A DNA stretch of 64,000 bases from Williamsia serinedens (GTDB lineage: Bacteria > Actinomycetota > Actinomycetes > Mycobacteriales > Mycobacteriaceae): contig NZ_JAMTCG010000007.1 in assembly GCF_024171725.1 (NCBI RefSeq), positions 124,001 through 188,000 of the forward strand, read 5' to 3'. Numbering within the stretch: position 1 is the first letter of the stretch; each line of letters opens with the position of its first letter. The notes under the pieces were generated by a model. The model ran no database searches, had not been told where the DNA came from, and saw only the letters and a program-made list of their open reading frames with translations. Below, one piece after another: positions 57,158-64,000 of this stretch. Both the position numbers and the translations under genes were made by a program.

Positions 57158-57631
57158 TCACCGCGGCGGTCGTTGGCGTACCTGCCAGCCCAGGACGGTC
57201 CCCTCGTGCCGCGCACCGAGCCCGGCCATCCGGGAGCGTTCCTGCGACAGGTGCAGCGCGTCGAGCAGTTGCGGACGGGCCAGCGCGACCACCACCGCAC
57301 CGTCGGGGACGGCGTCGTGGGCCGCGTCGGGGAGGTCCCGCGGCTCGACACGCCGGTACTCGTCCTGTGCCGCGGTCTGTTCGACCTCGTCCTCACGGCC
57401 CGCCGGCACCGCGATGAGATGTGTCACGACGGCCTGGTCGGCCTCCCGCCACGACGAGTCCGCCAGCACCGACGAACTCGCCGCGGCGTCGTCGAAACTC
57501 TGCGCGACCAGCACGAGTGCGGGATCGTCGACCTCGGTCTCCGTCGCCGCCGCACCCCGCCCGGTCAGGCGGTCCACGGCCCGCCGGATCACCCCGCTGC
57601 GAACCGCCCTGCCGTTGAGGTCTCGGGTCAT
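57158..57631 (-). CDS. Conserved hypothetical protein between trpD and ctaE
   Basis: The 157-residue protein starts MTRDLNGRAVRSGVIRRAVDRLTGRG and contains helical, Ala/Asp-rich segments (QSFDDAAASSSVLADSSWREADQ and VVVALARPQLLDALHL). No motif gives a function. The ATG at 57631 is preferred because AGGAG lies 8 bases upstream; the frame is open to 57682. It is divergent from the cytochrome oxidase gene ctaE. Proteins of this kind may be restricted to close relatives; I could not recognise a family. Confidence 0.6.
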   Translation of the reverse strand: MTRDLNGRAVRSGVIRRAVDRLTGRGAAATETEVDDPALVLVAQSFDDAAASSSVLADSSWREADQAVVTHLIAVPAGREDEVEQTAAQDEYRRVEPRDLPDAAHDAVPDGAVVVALARPQLLDALHLSQERSRMAGLGARHEGTVLGWQVRQRPPR

Positions 57632-57675
57632 GACCAGCGCTCCTGACACATCGGTGACATTTTCGGTGACCCAGG

Positions 57676-57705
57676 TGGTCACGGGATACTACGAACCGTC
57701 ATACT
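57676..57705 (+). promoter_or_regulatory. Candidate promoter for ctaE-qcrCAB, possibly leaderless
   Basis: TGGTCA (57676-57681), an 18-bp spacer and CATACT (57700-57705) put transcription start at or within a base of the GTG at 57713. No ribosome-binding site precedes that GTG, in keeping with a leaderless message, common in this order. Confidence 0.45.
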
Positions 57706-57712
57706 TCAGTCT

Positions 57713-58324
57713 GTGACTAGCGTTGCAGGGACCCAGGGCACGGCCATCACCTCGAGGGTGCACTCGCTGAACCGCCCCAACATGGTCAGTGTCGGCACGA
57801 TCGTCTGGCTGTCCAGCGAGCTGATGTTCTTCGCGGGCCTGTTCGCGATGTACTTCGTGGCCCGCGCCAACTCGGGGGGCAACTGGCCGCCGGAGCCCAC
57901 GAAGCTGAACCTCTTCCTGGCCATCCCGGTCACCACCGTCCTGGTGTTGTCCTCGGTGACCTGCCAGATGGGCGTCTTCGCCGCCGAGCGCGGCGACGTG
58001 TTCGGCCTGCGTCGGTGGTACATCCTCACGTTCTTCATGGGCGCGTTCTTCGTCGCCGGTCAGGGCTACGAGTACTTCCACCTCGTGGAGGAGGGCACCA
58101 CCCTCTCGTCCAGCGCATACGGCTCGGTCTTCTACATGGCGACCGGCTTCCACGGCCTGCACGTCATCGGCGGCCTGGTCGCCTTCATCTTCCTGCTGAT
58201 CCGCACCCGGCTGAGCAAGTTCACCCCGGCCCAGGCGACCGCGGCGATCGTCGTGTCCTACTACTGGCACTTCGTCGACATCGTCTGGATCGGCCTGTTC
58301 GCCACCATCTACTTCATCCGGTGA
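57713..58324 (+). CDS. ctaE: Cytochrome c oxidase subunit III
   Basis: CtaE is part of the aa3 terminal oxidase. The 203-residue protein has five predicted membrane helices with the CtaE landmarks [40 protein letters not shown] and [18 protein letters not shown]. The GTG start lies 7 bases after a -10-like CATACT. It heads the ctaE-qcrCAB run, as in mycobacteria and corynebacteria, where the bcc and aa3 complexes form one supercomplex. Confidence 0.96.
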   Translation: MTSVAGTQGTAITSRVHSLNRPNMVSVGTIVWLSSELMFFAGLFAMYFVARANSGGNWPPEPTKLNLFLAIPVTTVLVLSSVTCQMGVFAAERGDVFGLRRWYILTFFMGAFFVAGQGYEYFHLVEEGTTLSSSAYGSVFYMATGFHGLHVIGGLVAFIFLLIRTRLSKFTPAQATAAIVVSYYWHFVDIVWIGLFATIYFIR

Positions 58325-58388
58325 CACCGGGCCGGTCAGCCCCGGCCCACGTCACCCGCTCCATTCGTCACGACCAGAGAGAGCAGAG

Positions 58389-59300
58389 ATGAGTTCTTCT
58401 CCCCCGCCCGAGCAGACCGACGGGACGACCCCGTCGCGGACGCGGGCGACCGACGCCAAACGCGCGAAGGCACGCCGCAAGCTCCGCCGCCGCGCCAGCG
58501 GCGCTCTGTTGCTGCTCGCGGGACTCGTCGTCGCCGGTGGGCTCGCGACGGCCATCACGCCGACCCCCCAGGTCGCCACGGCCGACGTGCAGACGAACGC
58601 CGCCCTCATCCAGGACGGCAAGAAGCTCTACGAGACCGCCTGCATCACCTGCCACGGCCGGAACCTCGACGGCGTCCAGGACCGCGGTCCCTCGCTCGTG
58701 GGCGTCGGTGACGCATCGGTCTACTTCCAGGTGTCCTCGGGCCGCATGCCGGCCGTGCGTGGTGAGGCCCAGGCGGCCCGCAAGCCACCGAAGTTCACCG
58801 AGTCCCAGGTCGATCAGCTCGGTGCCTACATCCAGTCGATCGGTGGCGGCCCGACGGTCGTCTACGAGAAGAACCCCGACGGCACCGTCAAGATGGAGAA
58901 CGGCTATCCCGTCAAGGCGCAGGGGTCGTTGCGCGGCAACGACATCGGCCTGGGCAGCGAGCTCTTCCGCCTGAACTGTGCGTCCTGCCACAACTTCACC
59001 GGTCGTGGCGGCGCGCTCTCGTCGGGCAAGTACGCCCCGACCCTCGACCCGGCCAACGAGCAGCAGATCTACACCGCGATGCTCAGCGGCCCGCAGAACA
59101 TGCCGAAGTTCTCCGATCGTCAGCTCACGCCGGACGAGAAGAAGGACATCATCGGCTACATCAAGTACGCCACCACGACCAACCCGCAGGGTGGTTACGC
59201 GCTCGGCGGCTTCGGCCCCGTGTCCGAGGGCATGGCCATGTGGGTCATCGGCGTGATCGCCGTGGTCGCGGCCGCGATGTGGATTGGATCCCGGTCATGA
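58389..59300 (+). CDS. qcrC: Cytochrome bc1 complex diheme cytochrome c subunit QcrC
   Basis: The 303-residue protein has an N-terminal anchor (about 37-57, [19 protein letters not shown]), two c-type heme sites CITCH (85-89) and CASCH (197-201) with later Met ligands, and a C-terminal helix ([16 protein letters not shown]). The diheme subunit replaces a separate soluble cytochrome c in actinobacteria, passing electrons directly to CtaC. The ATG at 58389 is preceded by GAGAGAGCAG. It overlaps qcrA as ATGA. Confidence 0.97.
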   Translation: MSSSPPPEQTDGTTPSRTRATDAKRAKARRKLRRRASGALLLLAGLVVAGGLATAITPTPQVATADVQTNAALIQDGKKLYETACITCHGRNLDGVQDRGPSLVGVGDASVYFQVSSGRMPAVRGEAQAARKPPKFTESQVDQLGAYIQSIGGGPTVVYEKNPDGTVKMENGYPVKAQGSLRGNDIGLGSELFRLNCASCHNFTGRGGALSSGKYAPTLDPANEQQIYTAMLSGPQNMPKFSDRQLTPDEKKDIIGYIKYATTTNPQGGYALGGFGPVSEGMAMWVIGVIAVVAAAMWIGSRS

Positions 59301-60502
59301 GCAGCGAGACGACGACACCGGAGAACCCGGAGGGCACCAACCACCCCCCGACGTTCACCAAGGACCAGCTCGACCAGATGAGCAACGACGAGCTCGTCAA
59401 GCTCGGCACGAACCTCGACGGCGTCGAGATCATCCATCGCCGTGAGCGCTTCCCCACCCCGGGGACGAAGGCGGAGAAGCGCGCCGAGCGGTCGGTGGCC
59501 TTCTGGTTCGCCCTGGCCGGCGTCTCGGCGCTGGCGTGCTTCGTGATCTTCGCGTTCAACCACTGGCAGTTCGTCCTCCCCGAGGGCAAGAACTACCTGC
59601 TGTACACGCTGAACACGCCGCTGCTGGGCATCACGTTCGGGCTGTCGATCCTCGCGGTCGGCATCGGCCTGGTGCAGTACACGAAGAAGTTCATCCCCGA
59701 GGAGATCTCGGTGCAGGACCGCCACGACGGCGGTTCCAACGACGTCGACCGGGCGACCACCACCGCCCTGCTGTCGAACGCGGGCACCACGTCGACGATC
59801 GGTCGTCGCAAGATGATCATCGGCTCGGCGGCGTTCGGCCTCGGCGCCTTCGCGTTCACCGGTGTGGTCGCCCTGTTCGGCGGCATCGTGAAGAACCCGT
59901 GGGCCAAGGGCAAGGACTCCGACCTCTGGCACACCGGTTGGTCGCCGATCTACAACGACCCGAAGACGCCCAACGAGACGGTCTTCCTCCGCCGCGACAC
60001 CGGCGACCCGTCGCAGGTCGTCCTGGTGCGCCCCGAGGACCTCGACGCCGGCGCGATGGAGACGGTGTTCCCGTGGCGACTGTCCGACGGTTTCGGTGAG
60101 ACCGAGGAGTCGCGGGAGAAGCTGAACCAGGGCCTCAAGGCCGTCCGCAACCCGGTCATGCTGATCCGCCTGCGCCCCACCGACACCGCGAAGGCGATCA
60201 AGCGCAAGGGCCAGGAGAGCTTCAACTACGGCGACTACTTCGCGTACACGAAGGTCTGCTCGCACCTGGGCTGCCCGACGTCGCTCTACGAGCAGCAGAC
60301 CAACCGGATCCTCTGCCCGTGCCACCAGAGCCAGTTCAACGCGCTGGAGTACGGCAAGCCTGTGTTCGGTCCCGCAGCCCGGGCGCTGGCACAACTCCCG
60401 ATCACGGTGAACAATCAGGGGTACATGGTTGCGGCGGGCGATTACATCGAGCCTGTCGGACCGGCTTTCTGGGAACGCGGCCAAGGAAAGGACAGGCCAT
60501 GA
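59297..60502 (+). CDS. qcrA: Rieske iron-sulfur subunit QcrA
   Basis: The 401-residue protein has three membrane helices (about 74-95, 108-130 and 180-200), the extra ones being an actinobacterial feature, and a C-terminal Rieske domain. The [2Fe-2S] ligands are visible as C321-S-H323 in CSHLGC and C340-P-C-H343 in CPCHQSQF. It starts with an ATG overlapping qcrC and ends overlapping qcrB, so the three bc1 subunits are translated in strict coupling. Confidence 0.97.
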   Translation: MSSETTTPENPEGTNHPPTFTKDQLDQMSNDELVKLGTNLDGVEIIHRRERFPTPGTKAEKRAERSVAFWFALAGVSALACFVIFAFNHWQFVLPEGKNYLLYTLNTPLLGITFGLSILAVGIGLVQYTKKFIPEEISVQDRHDGGSNDVDRATTTALLSNAGTTSTIGRRKMIIGSAAFGLGAFAFTGVVALFGGIVKNPWAKGKDSDLWHTGWSPIYNDPKTPNETVFLRRDTGDPSQVVLVRPEDLDAGAMETVFPWRLSDGFGETEESREKLNQGLKAVRNPVMLIRLRPTDTAKAIKRKGQESFNYGDYFAYTKVCSHLGCPTSLYEQQTNRILCPCHQSQFNALEYGKPVFGPAARALAQLPITVNNQGYMVAAGDYIEPVGPAFWERGQGKDRP

Positions 60503-62124
60503 GTGCCATCGCAGACCGCGCGGCATACCAGGCAAACGAGGTCGATTCGCGCTACCACGTCGCAGCGGGCCTGCGTCGGCAGATCAACAAGGTCTTCCCG
60601 ACGCACTGGTCGTTCCTGCTCGGCGAGATCGCGCTGTACAGCTTCGTGATCCTGCTCATCTCGGGCGTGTACCTCACGCTGTTCTTCGACCCGTCGATGG
60701 CCGAGGTGACGTACCACGGGTCCTACCAGCCGCTGAACGGCGTCGAGATGAGCCGGGCGTACGCGACCGCACTCGACATCTCGTTCGACGTGCGCGGCGG
60801 ACTGTTCGTCCGTCAGATCCACCACTGGGCGGCGCTGCTGTTCGCGGCCGCGATCATCGTCCACATGGCGCGCATCTTCTTCACCGGTGCGTTCCGTCGC
60901 CCGCGTGAGGCGAACTGGGTCATCGGCTGTGTCCTGCTGCTGCTGGCCATGTTCGAGGGCTTCTTCGGCTACTCGCTCCCGGACGACCTGCTCTCCGGCA
61001 CCGGCGTCCGCGCCGCGATGTCCGGCATCGTGATGGGCATCCCGGTGGTCGGCACCTGGATCCACTGGGCCCTGTTCGGTGGCGACTTCCCCGGCGAGAT
61101 CATCATCCCGCGCCTGTACATCCTCCACGTGCTGCTCTTCCCGGGCATCATCCTGGCGCTGATCGGCGCACACCTCGCCCTGGTCTGGTACCAGAAGCAC
61201 ACGCAGTTCCCCGGCCCGGGACGCACCGAGAAGAACGTCGTCGGCGTGCGCATCCTCCCGGTGTTCGCGGTGAAGTCGGGCGCGTTCTTCGCCGTCACCT
61301 TCGGCATCCTCGCGATCATGGCCGGTGTGCTGCAGATCAACCCGATCTGGGTGCTGGGTCCGTACAACCCCGCGCACGTGTCGGCGGGTTCGCAGCCGGA
61401 CATCTACATGATGTGGACCGACGGCATGGCGCGACTCATGCCGGCGTGGGAGATCTACTTCGGGAACAAGTACACGATCCCGGCGATCTTCTGGGTGGTC
61501 CTCATCATCGGGCTCATCATCACCGTGATGGTCGCCTACCCGTGGATCGAGAAGAAGCTGACGGGCGACGACGCGCACCACAACCTGCTCCAGCGTCCGC
61601 GTGACGTCCCGGTGCGTACCGCGATCGGTGCGATGGCGCTGTCGTTCTACGTGGTGCTGACCCTGTCGTGCATGAACGACATCATCGCGCTGAAGTTCCA
61701 CATCTCGCTGAACGCGACGACGTGGATGGGCCGCATCGGTCTGATCGTGGTGCCGCCGCTGGCGTACTACATCGCGTACCGCTGGGCGCTGGCCCTGCAG
61801 CGCAGTGACCGCGCGGTGCTCGAGCACGGCATCGAGACCGGCATCATCAAGCGGATGCCGCGTGGTGAGTACATCGAGGTGCACCAGCCGCTCGGCCCGG
61901 TCGACAGCCACGGTCACCCGATCCCGCTCCCCTACGAGGGTGCGGCACTGCCCAAGCGGATGAACAAGCTCGGGTCCGCGGGCGCGCCGGGTACCGGTTC
62001 GCTGATGGTGGCCGATCCGCCGGAGGAGCAGAAGCTCAACCGCGAGATCGAGCACGAGAACCATCGTGCCGAGCACGAGGCGCTCTCGAACCTGCAGTCG
62101 AAGGGCGGGCGCATGCTCGAGTGA
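60499..62124 (+). CDS. qcrB: Cytochrome b subunit QcrB
   Basis: QcrB is the quinol-oxidising and -reducing core of the bcc complex. The 541-residue protein begins with cytochrome b helices carrying heme His pairs ([46 protein letters not shown]) and the [13 protein letters not shown] loop. The PEWY-like Qo region and later helices follow, then a long hydrophilic C-terminal extension (about 110 residues) typical of actinobacteria. It is the target of Q203-type inhibitors in mycobacteria. A strong terminator follows. Confidence 0.97.
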   Translation: MSAIADRAAYQANEVDSRYHVAAGLRRQINKVFPTHWSFLLGEIALYSFVILLISGVYLTLFFDPSMAEVTYHGSYQPLNGVEMSRAYATALDISFDVRGGLFVRQIHHWAALLFAAAIIVHMARIFFTGAFRRPREANWVIGCVLLLLAMFEGFFGYSLPDDLLSGTGVRAAMSGIVMGIPVVGTWIHWALFGGDFPGEIIIPRLYILHVLLFPGIILALIGAHLALVWYQKHTQFPGPGRTEKNVVGVRILPVFAVKSGAFFAVTFGILAIMAGVLQINPIWVLGPYNPAHVSAGSQPDIYMMWTDGMARLMPAWEIYFGNKYTIPAIFWVVLIIGLIITVMVAYPWIEKKLTGDDAHHNLLQRPRDVPVRTAIGAMALSFYVVLTLSCMNDIIALKFHISLNATTWMGRIGLIVVPPLAYYIAYRWALALQRSDRAVLEHGIETGIIKRMPRGEYIEVHQPLGPVDSHGHPIPLPYEGAALPKRMNKLGSAGAPGTGSLMVADPPEEQKLNREIEHENHRAEHEALSNLQSKGGRMLE

Positions 62125-62137
62125 CCTGAGGTCACAC

Positions 62138-62189
62138 GACGACACCGGAGGCGGCGGATCCACACGGATCCGCCGCCTTCGTCGTCTCC
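62138..62189 (+). terminator. Strong hairpin terminator after qcrB
   Basis: GGCGGCGGATCC-ACAC-GGATCCGCCGCC (62150-62177) is a perfect 12-bp stem with a 4-base loop, flanked by outer pairing GACGAC/GTCGTC. It starts within 30 bases of the qcrB stop and should end the ctaE-qcrCAB message. Confidence 0.85.
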
Positions 62190-62254
62190 GGTTGTGGCAG
62201 AAAAGACTCCGCCACTCCCCTACCCCACCCGGCCCCCGACCCACCTTCACCCGC

Positions 62255-62401
62255 CGTTCGTTGGGCACCCGGAACCCGTTGTTGGGCACTCGGAACCACC
62301 CGTTGGGCGGTCGGAACCACCCGCTGGGCACCCGGAACCACCCGTTGGGCGGTCGGAACCACCCGTTGGGCATCAGGAACCGGTCGGTAGGCACTCGGAC
62401 C
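62255..62401. repeat. 21-bp minisatellite array A, seven tandem units
   Basis: Seven contiguous 21-bp units follow the consensus CACCCGTTGGGCGGTCGGAAC, the last one degenerate. They lie in the 470-bp gap between qcrB and the acetyltransferase. All frames stay open because 21 is divisible by three, but the conceptual peptides are simple repeats and no start with a ribosome-binding site is seen. This is not CRISPR: there are no spacers. Confidence 0.9.
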
Positions 62402-62498
62402 TGGTCTCGTGGGCATCCACCACGATCGGTGTGCCACCGGGGCCGCGGACTGGCAACGCGACATCGCGTGTGACGCGGACGTGTGAAGGCGGGACGCG

Positions 62499-62582
62499 GT
62501 TCCTGCTGCCCAACGAACGGTCCCAGCCGCCCAACGAACGGCTCCTGCCGCCCAACGAACGGTCCCTACCGCCCGACGAAGG
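62499..62582. repeat. 21-bp minisatellite array B, four units in inverted orientation
   Basis: Four units, read on the minus strand as CGTTCGTTGGGC-variable-GGAAC, match array A in reverse. Array A and B are separated by 97 bp in which I see nothing recognisable. The pair could fold as a very long imperfect hairpin. Array B ends only 12 bases from the acetyltransferase stop. Confidence 0.88.
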
Positions 62583-62594
62583 GCGGTGGCGGGG

Positions 62595-63098
62595 TCACCA
62601 GGGGTCGCCGGGGCGATCGTCGACGACGAGGACGGCGGCGTCGTCGTCCGCGCGTCCCACGAGACGCCCGTCACCGTTCACCATCACCGCTCCGCGATCG
62701 TCCGGGGTGGAGCGCACAGCCCCGTCGGCGTCCCGCACCGACAACTCCCCCGACCACCGCGTCCACCCCATCCCGGCGTAGAGGGGCGCGCCGACGTCCG
62801 TAGCTGCGAGAGCCCCGCAGTCGTACGGGACGAGCAACCCGTCGATCTCGCGCATCAAGGCCGCCCCGACACCCCGACGACGCGCAGAGGCGGCAACAGC
62901 GACGGCCTCGACGTATCCGCAGGACAGCTCGACGCCGTCGACCCACAGCCGGCGCGGGACGACAGCCGCGTGTCCGACGAGGACGTCGTCGAGCTCCGCG
63001 AGAACGTGGACGCCACCGAGGGCGTGGTCCCAGTCGTCGCCGGAGAAGTCACCCTCGAAGGCGTCGTCCAGAAGTGTCCGGAGACGGCGCCGCAGCAT
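62595..63098 (-). CDS. AAC(2')-I-type aminoglycoside N-acetyltransferase homologue (GNAT)
   Basis: The 167-residue GNAT protein matches the AAC(2')-Ic pattern of mycobacteria along its length: DDAFEGDFSGDDWDHALGGVHVL, HAAVVPRRLW, CGYVEAVAVAASARRRGVGAALM (acetyl-CoA loop), PLYAGMGWTRW, STPDDRG and the closing PGDPW. In mycobacteria this enzyme acetylates 2'-amino groups of aminoglycosides, though its natural role is debated. The ATG at 63098 follows GGAG; a CTG at 63176 overlapping the ctaF stop would add residues but run through a terminator. Resistance is not proven by sequence. Confidence 0.8.
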   Translation of the reverse strand: MLRRRLRTLLDDAFEGDFSGDDWDHALGGVHVLAELDDVLVGHAAVVPRRLWVDGVELSCGYVEAVAVAASARRRGVGAALMREIDGLLVPYDCGALAATDVGAPLYAGMGWTRWSGELSVRDADGAVRSTPDDRGAVMVNGDGRLVGRADDDAAVLVVDDRPGDPW

Positions 63099-63130
63099 CT
63101 CGTCGAGCTCCGTGCTGGGGAGACGACGAA

Positions 63131-63154
63131 GGGCAGGTGCTGTGGCACCTGCCC
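63131..63154 (-). terminator. Terminator after ctaC-ctaF
   Basis: GGGCAGGTGC-TGTG-GCACCTGCCC is a perfect 10-bp stem with a 4-base loop, 18 bases downstream of the ctaF stop on the minus strand. It separates the oxidase genes from the acetyltransferase gene. Confidence 0.8.
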
Positions 63155-63172
63155 CTCGTGAAGCGTCTGCGC

Positions 63173-63589
63173 TCAGTGCTTCTCGGGTCCGACGTGGTAC
63201 TCCATCACCAGTCCGCCGACCGTCGAGATGATCGCGACGGCACCGACGGCGACGAGCCAGAAGTTGCCCGTGGCCATCGCGACACCGATCAGCGCGGCGC
63301 TCGCGGCCATCGCGATCGGCCACCAGCTGCCCGGGCTGAAGAAGCCCAGTTCGCCGGCGCCGTCCTCGATCTCGGCCTCCTCGTAGTCCTCCGGACGGAT
63401 GTCGACGCGGCGGGCGACGAACCGGAAGTAGGTGCCGATGATCAGGGTCAGACCACCGGTCATCACCATGCCGGTCACGCCGACCCATTCGACGTTCTTG
63501 CTCGACAGGCCCGAGGCCACGCCGTAGATGATCGAGGCACCGAAGAAGAACACGGTCAGGACCTCGAAGAGCCGGGCTTCGATCTTCAC
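63173..63589 (-). CDS. ctaF: Cytochrome c oxidase subunit IV (actinobacterial)
   Basis: The 138-residue membrane protein has four predicted helices ([57 protein letters not shown], then a late one) and the [11 protein letters not shown] segment typical of CtaF. It stabilises the aa3 oxidase in the bcc-aa3 supercomplex. The GTG start overlaps the ctaC stop as GTGA. A terminator follows. Confidence 0.93.
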   Translation of the reverse strand: MKIEARLFEVLTVFFFGASIIYGVASGLSSKNVEWVGVTGMVMTGGLTLIIGTYFRFVARRVDIRPEDYEEAEIEDGAGELGFFSPGSWWPIAMAASAALIGVAMATGNFWLVAVGAVAIISTVGGLVMEYHVGPEKH

Positions 63590-64000
63590 GATTGCGCTCC
63601 TACCGTGCAGCCGGGGATGGTCGTGTTCGACGAGGTCCCACCGGTGGCGACTGCCTCAGCGCTGCCGTTCGTCGACCGACGGGTGTCGAACGGACGCGTC
63701 GTGACCGAGACCGGTGTCTCGCAGATGCTCTGCAGTGCCTGCGCGTTGGTGGCGTTCGGGTTCGCGGCGCGGTACGCGATGTACCGGTCGAAGTTCTCCT
63801 TCGACACCGCGCGCACCTCGAAGTTCATCATCGAGTGATACGTGCCGCACATCTCCGCGCACCGTCCGACGAAGGCGCCGGTCTTGTCGATCGAGCTGAC
63901 CTGCCACCGGTTGTCGGTGTGGTTCTGCTTCGGGAACGGGAACACGTCGCGCTTGAACAGGAACTCGGGCACCCAGAACGAGTGGATGACGTCGGCCGAG
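63586..64000 (-). CDS. ctaC: Cytochrome c oxidase subunit II (CtaC), partial: 5' end outside the window
   Basis: The visible 137 codons are the C-terminal cupredoxin domain with the binuclear CuA site: His in [11 protein letters not shown] (at the window edge), then [14 protein letters not shown] giving the two Cys, Glu/Met and His ligands. It accepts electrons from QcrC and passes them to CtaD. The signal peptide, membrane helices and start lie beyond 64000. The frame is open to the edge, and its stop overlaps ctaF. Confidence 0.93.
   Translation of the reverse strand, partial: SADVIHSFWVPEFLFKRDVFPFPKQNHTDNRWQVSSIDKTGAFVGRCAEMCGTYHSMMNFEVRAVSKENFDRYIAYRAANPNATNAQALQSICETPVSVTTRPFDTRRSTNGSAEAVATGGTSSNTTIPGCTVGAQS

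Noticed and set aside
62255-62582. CRISPR array
   Set aside because: Repeats are contiguous without unique spacers, are only 21 bp long, occur in two orientations, and no cas genes are nearby.
62132-62781. Open frames with 7-residue repeats across the minisatellites on both strands
   Set aside because: The openness follows from a 21-bp period. No ribosome-binding site or conserved flanking domain is present, and several frames are equally open.
63099-63176. CTG start for the AAC(2')-type gene overlapping the ctaF stop
   Set aside because: The message would run through a strong terminator hairpin, and the ATG at 63098 has a GGAG ribosome-binding site.

Overview
The window is chromosomal DNA of a high-GC actinobacterium of the mycolic-acid group (Corynebacteriales). 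Reading the predicted proteins against remembered Mycobacterium tuberculosis gene order, it follows the block from about Rv2144c to Rv2200c: wag31, the division and cell-wall cluster, mraZ, lppM, metF, mptA, pknL, aroG, plsC, pimB, trpD and the cytochrome bcc-aa3 genes. A meso-DAP-type MurE (DNPR motif), the mannosyltransferases of lipomannan synthesis and a carotenoid gene set suggest a Gordonia, Williamsia, Dietzia or Rhodococcus relative. The genus cannot be fixed from the sequence alone.

Layout. At 1-1.3 kb an F420-type oxidoreductase and a TetR repressor are divergent, with two palindromic operators between them. At 1.3-5.3 kb lie ileS, with a T-box leader, and a membrane protein. At 5.4-26.5 kb, all on the minus strand, is the division/peptidoglycan cluster: wag31, yggT, sepF, yggS, pgeF, ftsZ, a DUF222/HNH gene, ftsQ, murC, murG, ftsW, murD, mraY, a remnant of murF, murE, ftsI, ftsL, rsmH and mraZ. 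At 26.8-39.4 kb are a DUF3040 protein, a HEPN protein and a GNAT protein that share an SOS-box intergenic region, then carotenoid genes interleaved with lppM, metF and mptA. At 39.5-53.8 kb are signalling (pknL), aroG, RNA turnover, lipomannan and PIM mannosyltransferases, an acyltransferase, glucokinase, an ArsA-like ATPase, two SRPBCC proteins and two NlpC/P60 hydrolases, one behind a c-di-AMP riboswitch. At 53.9-64 kb are a DEDD/GIY-YIG nuclease, trpD and the respiratory genes ctaE-qcrCAB and ctaC-ctaF. Between these two respiratory sets are a terminator, an inverted pair of 21-bp minisatellite arrays and an AAC(2')-type acetyltransferase.

How the genes work together. Most same-strand junctions are 4-base NTGA overlaps, so translation is coupled over long runs. 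The centre of the window builds and divides the wall: precursors by Mur enzymes and MraY/MurG, septal synthesis by FtsW/FtsI, and the scaffold by FtsZ/SepF/Wag31. The carotenoid genes encode prenyl supply, phytoene synthesis, desaturation, and apparently ketolation, hydration and glycosylation. The last 6 kb encode most of the bcc-aa3 supercomplex.

The most striking anomaly is murF. Between murE and mraY only a 160-residue open frame remains, matching the MurF C-terminal domain, with no ATP-binding or substrate domains and with its signature motifs eroded. Other points worth a second look are the perfect SOS box, the minisatellite arrays, tandem hairpins before rsmH, apparent CTG starts, and the interleaving of carotenoid genes with lipoglycan genes.
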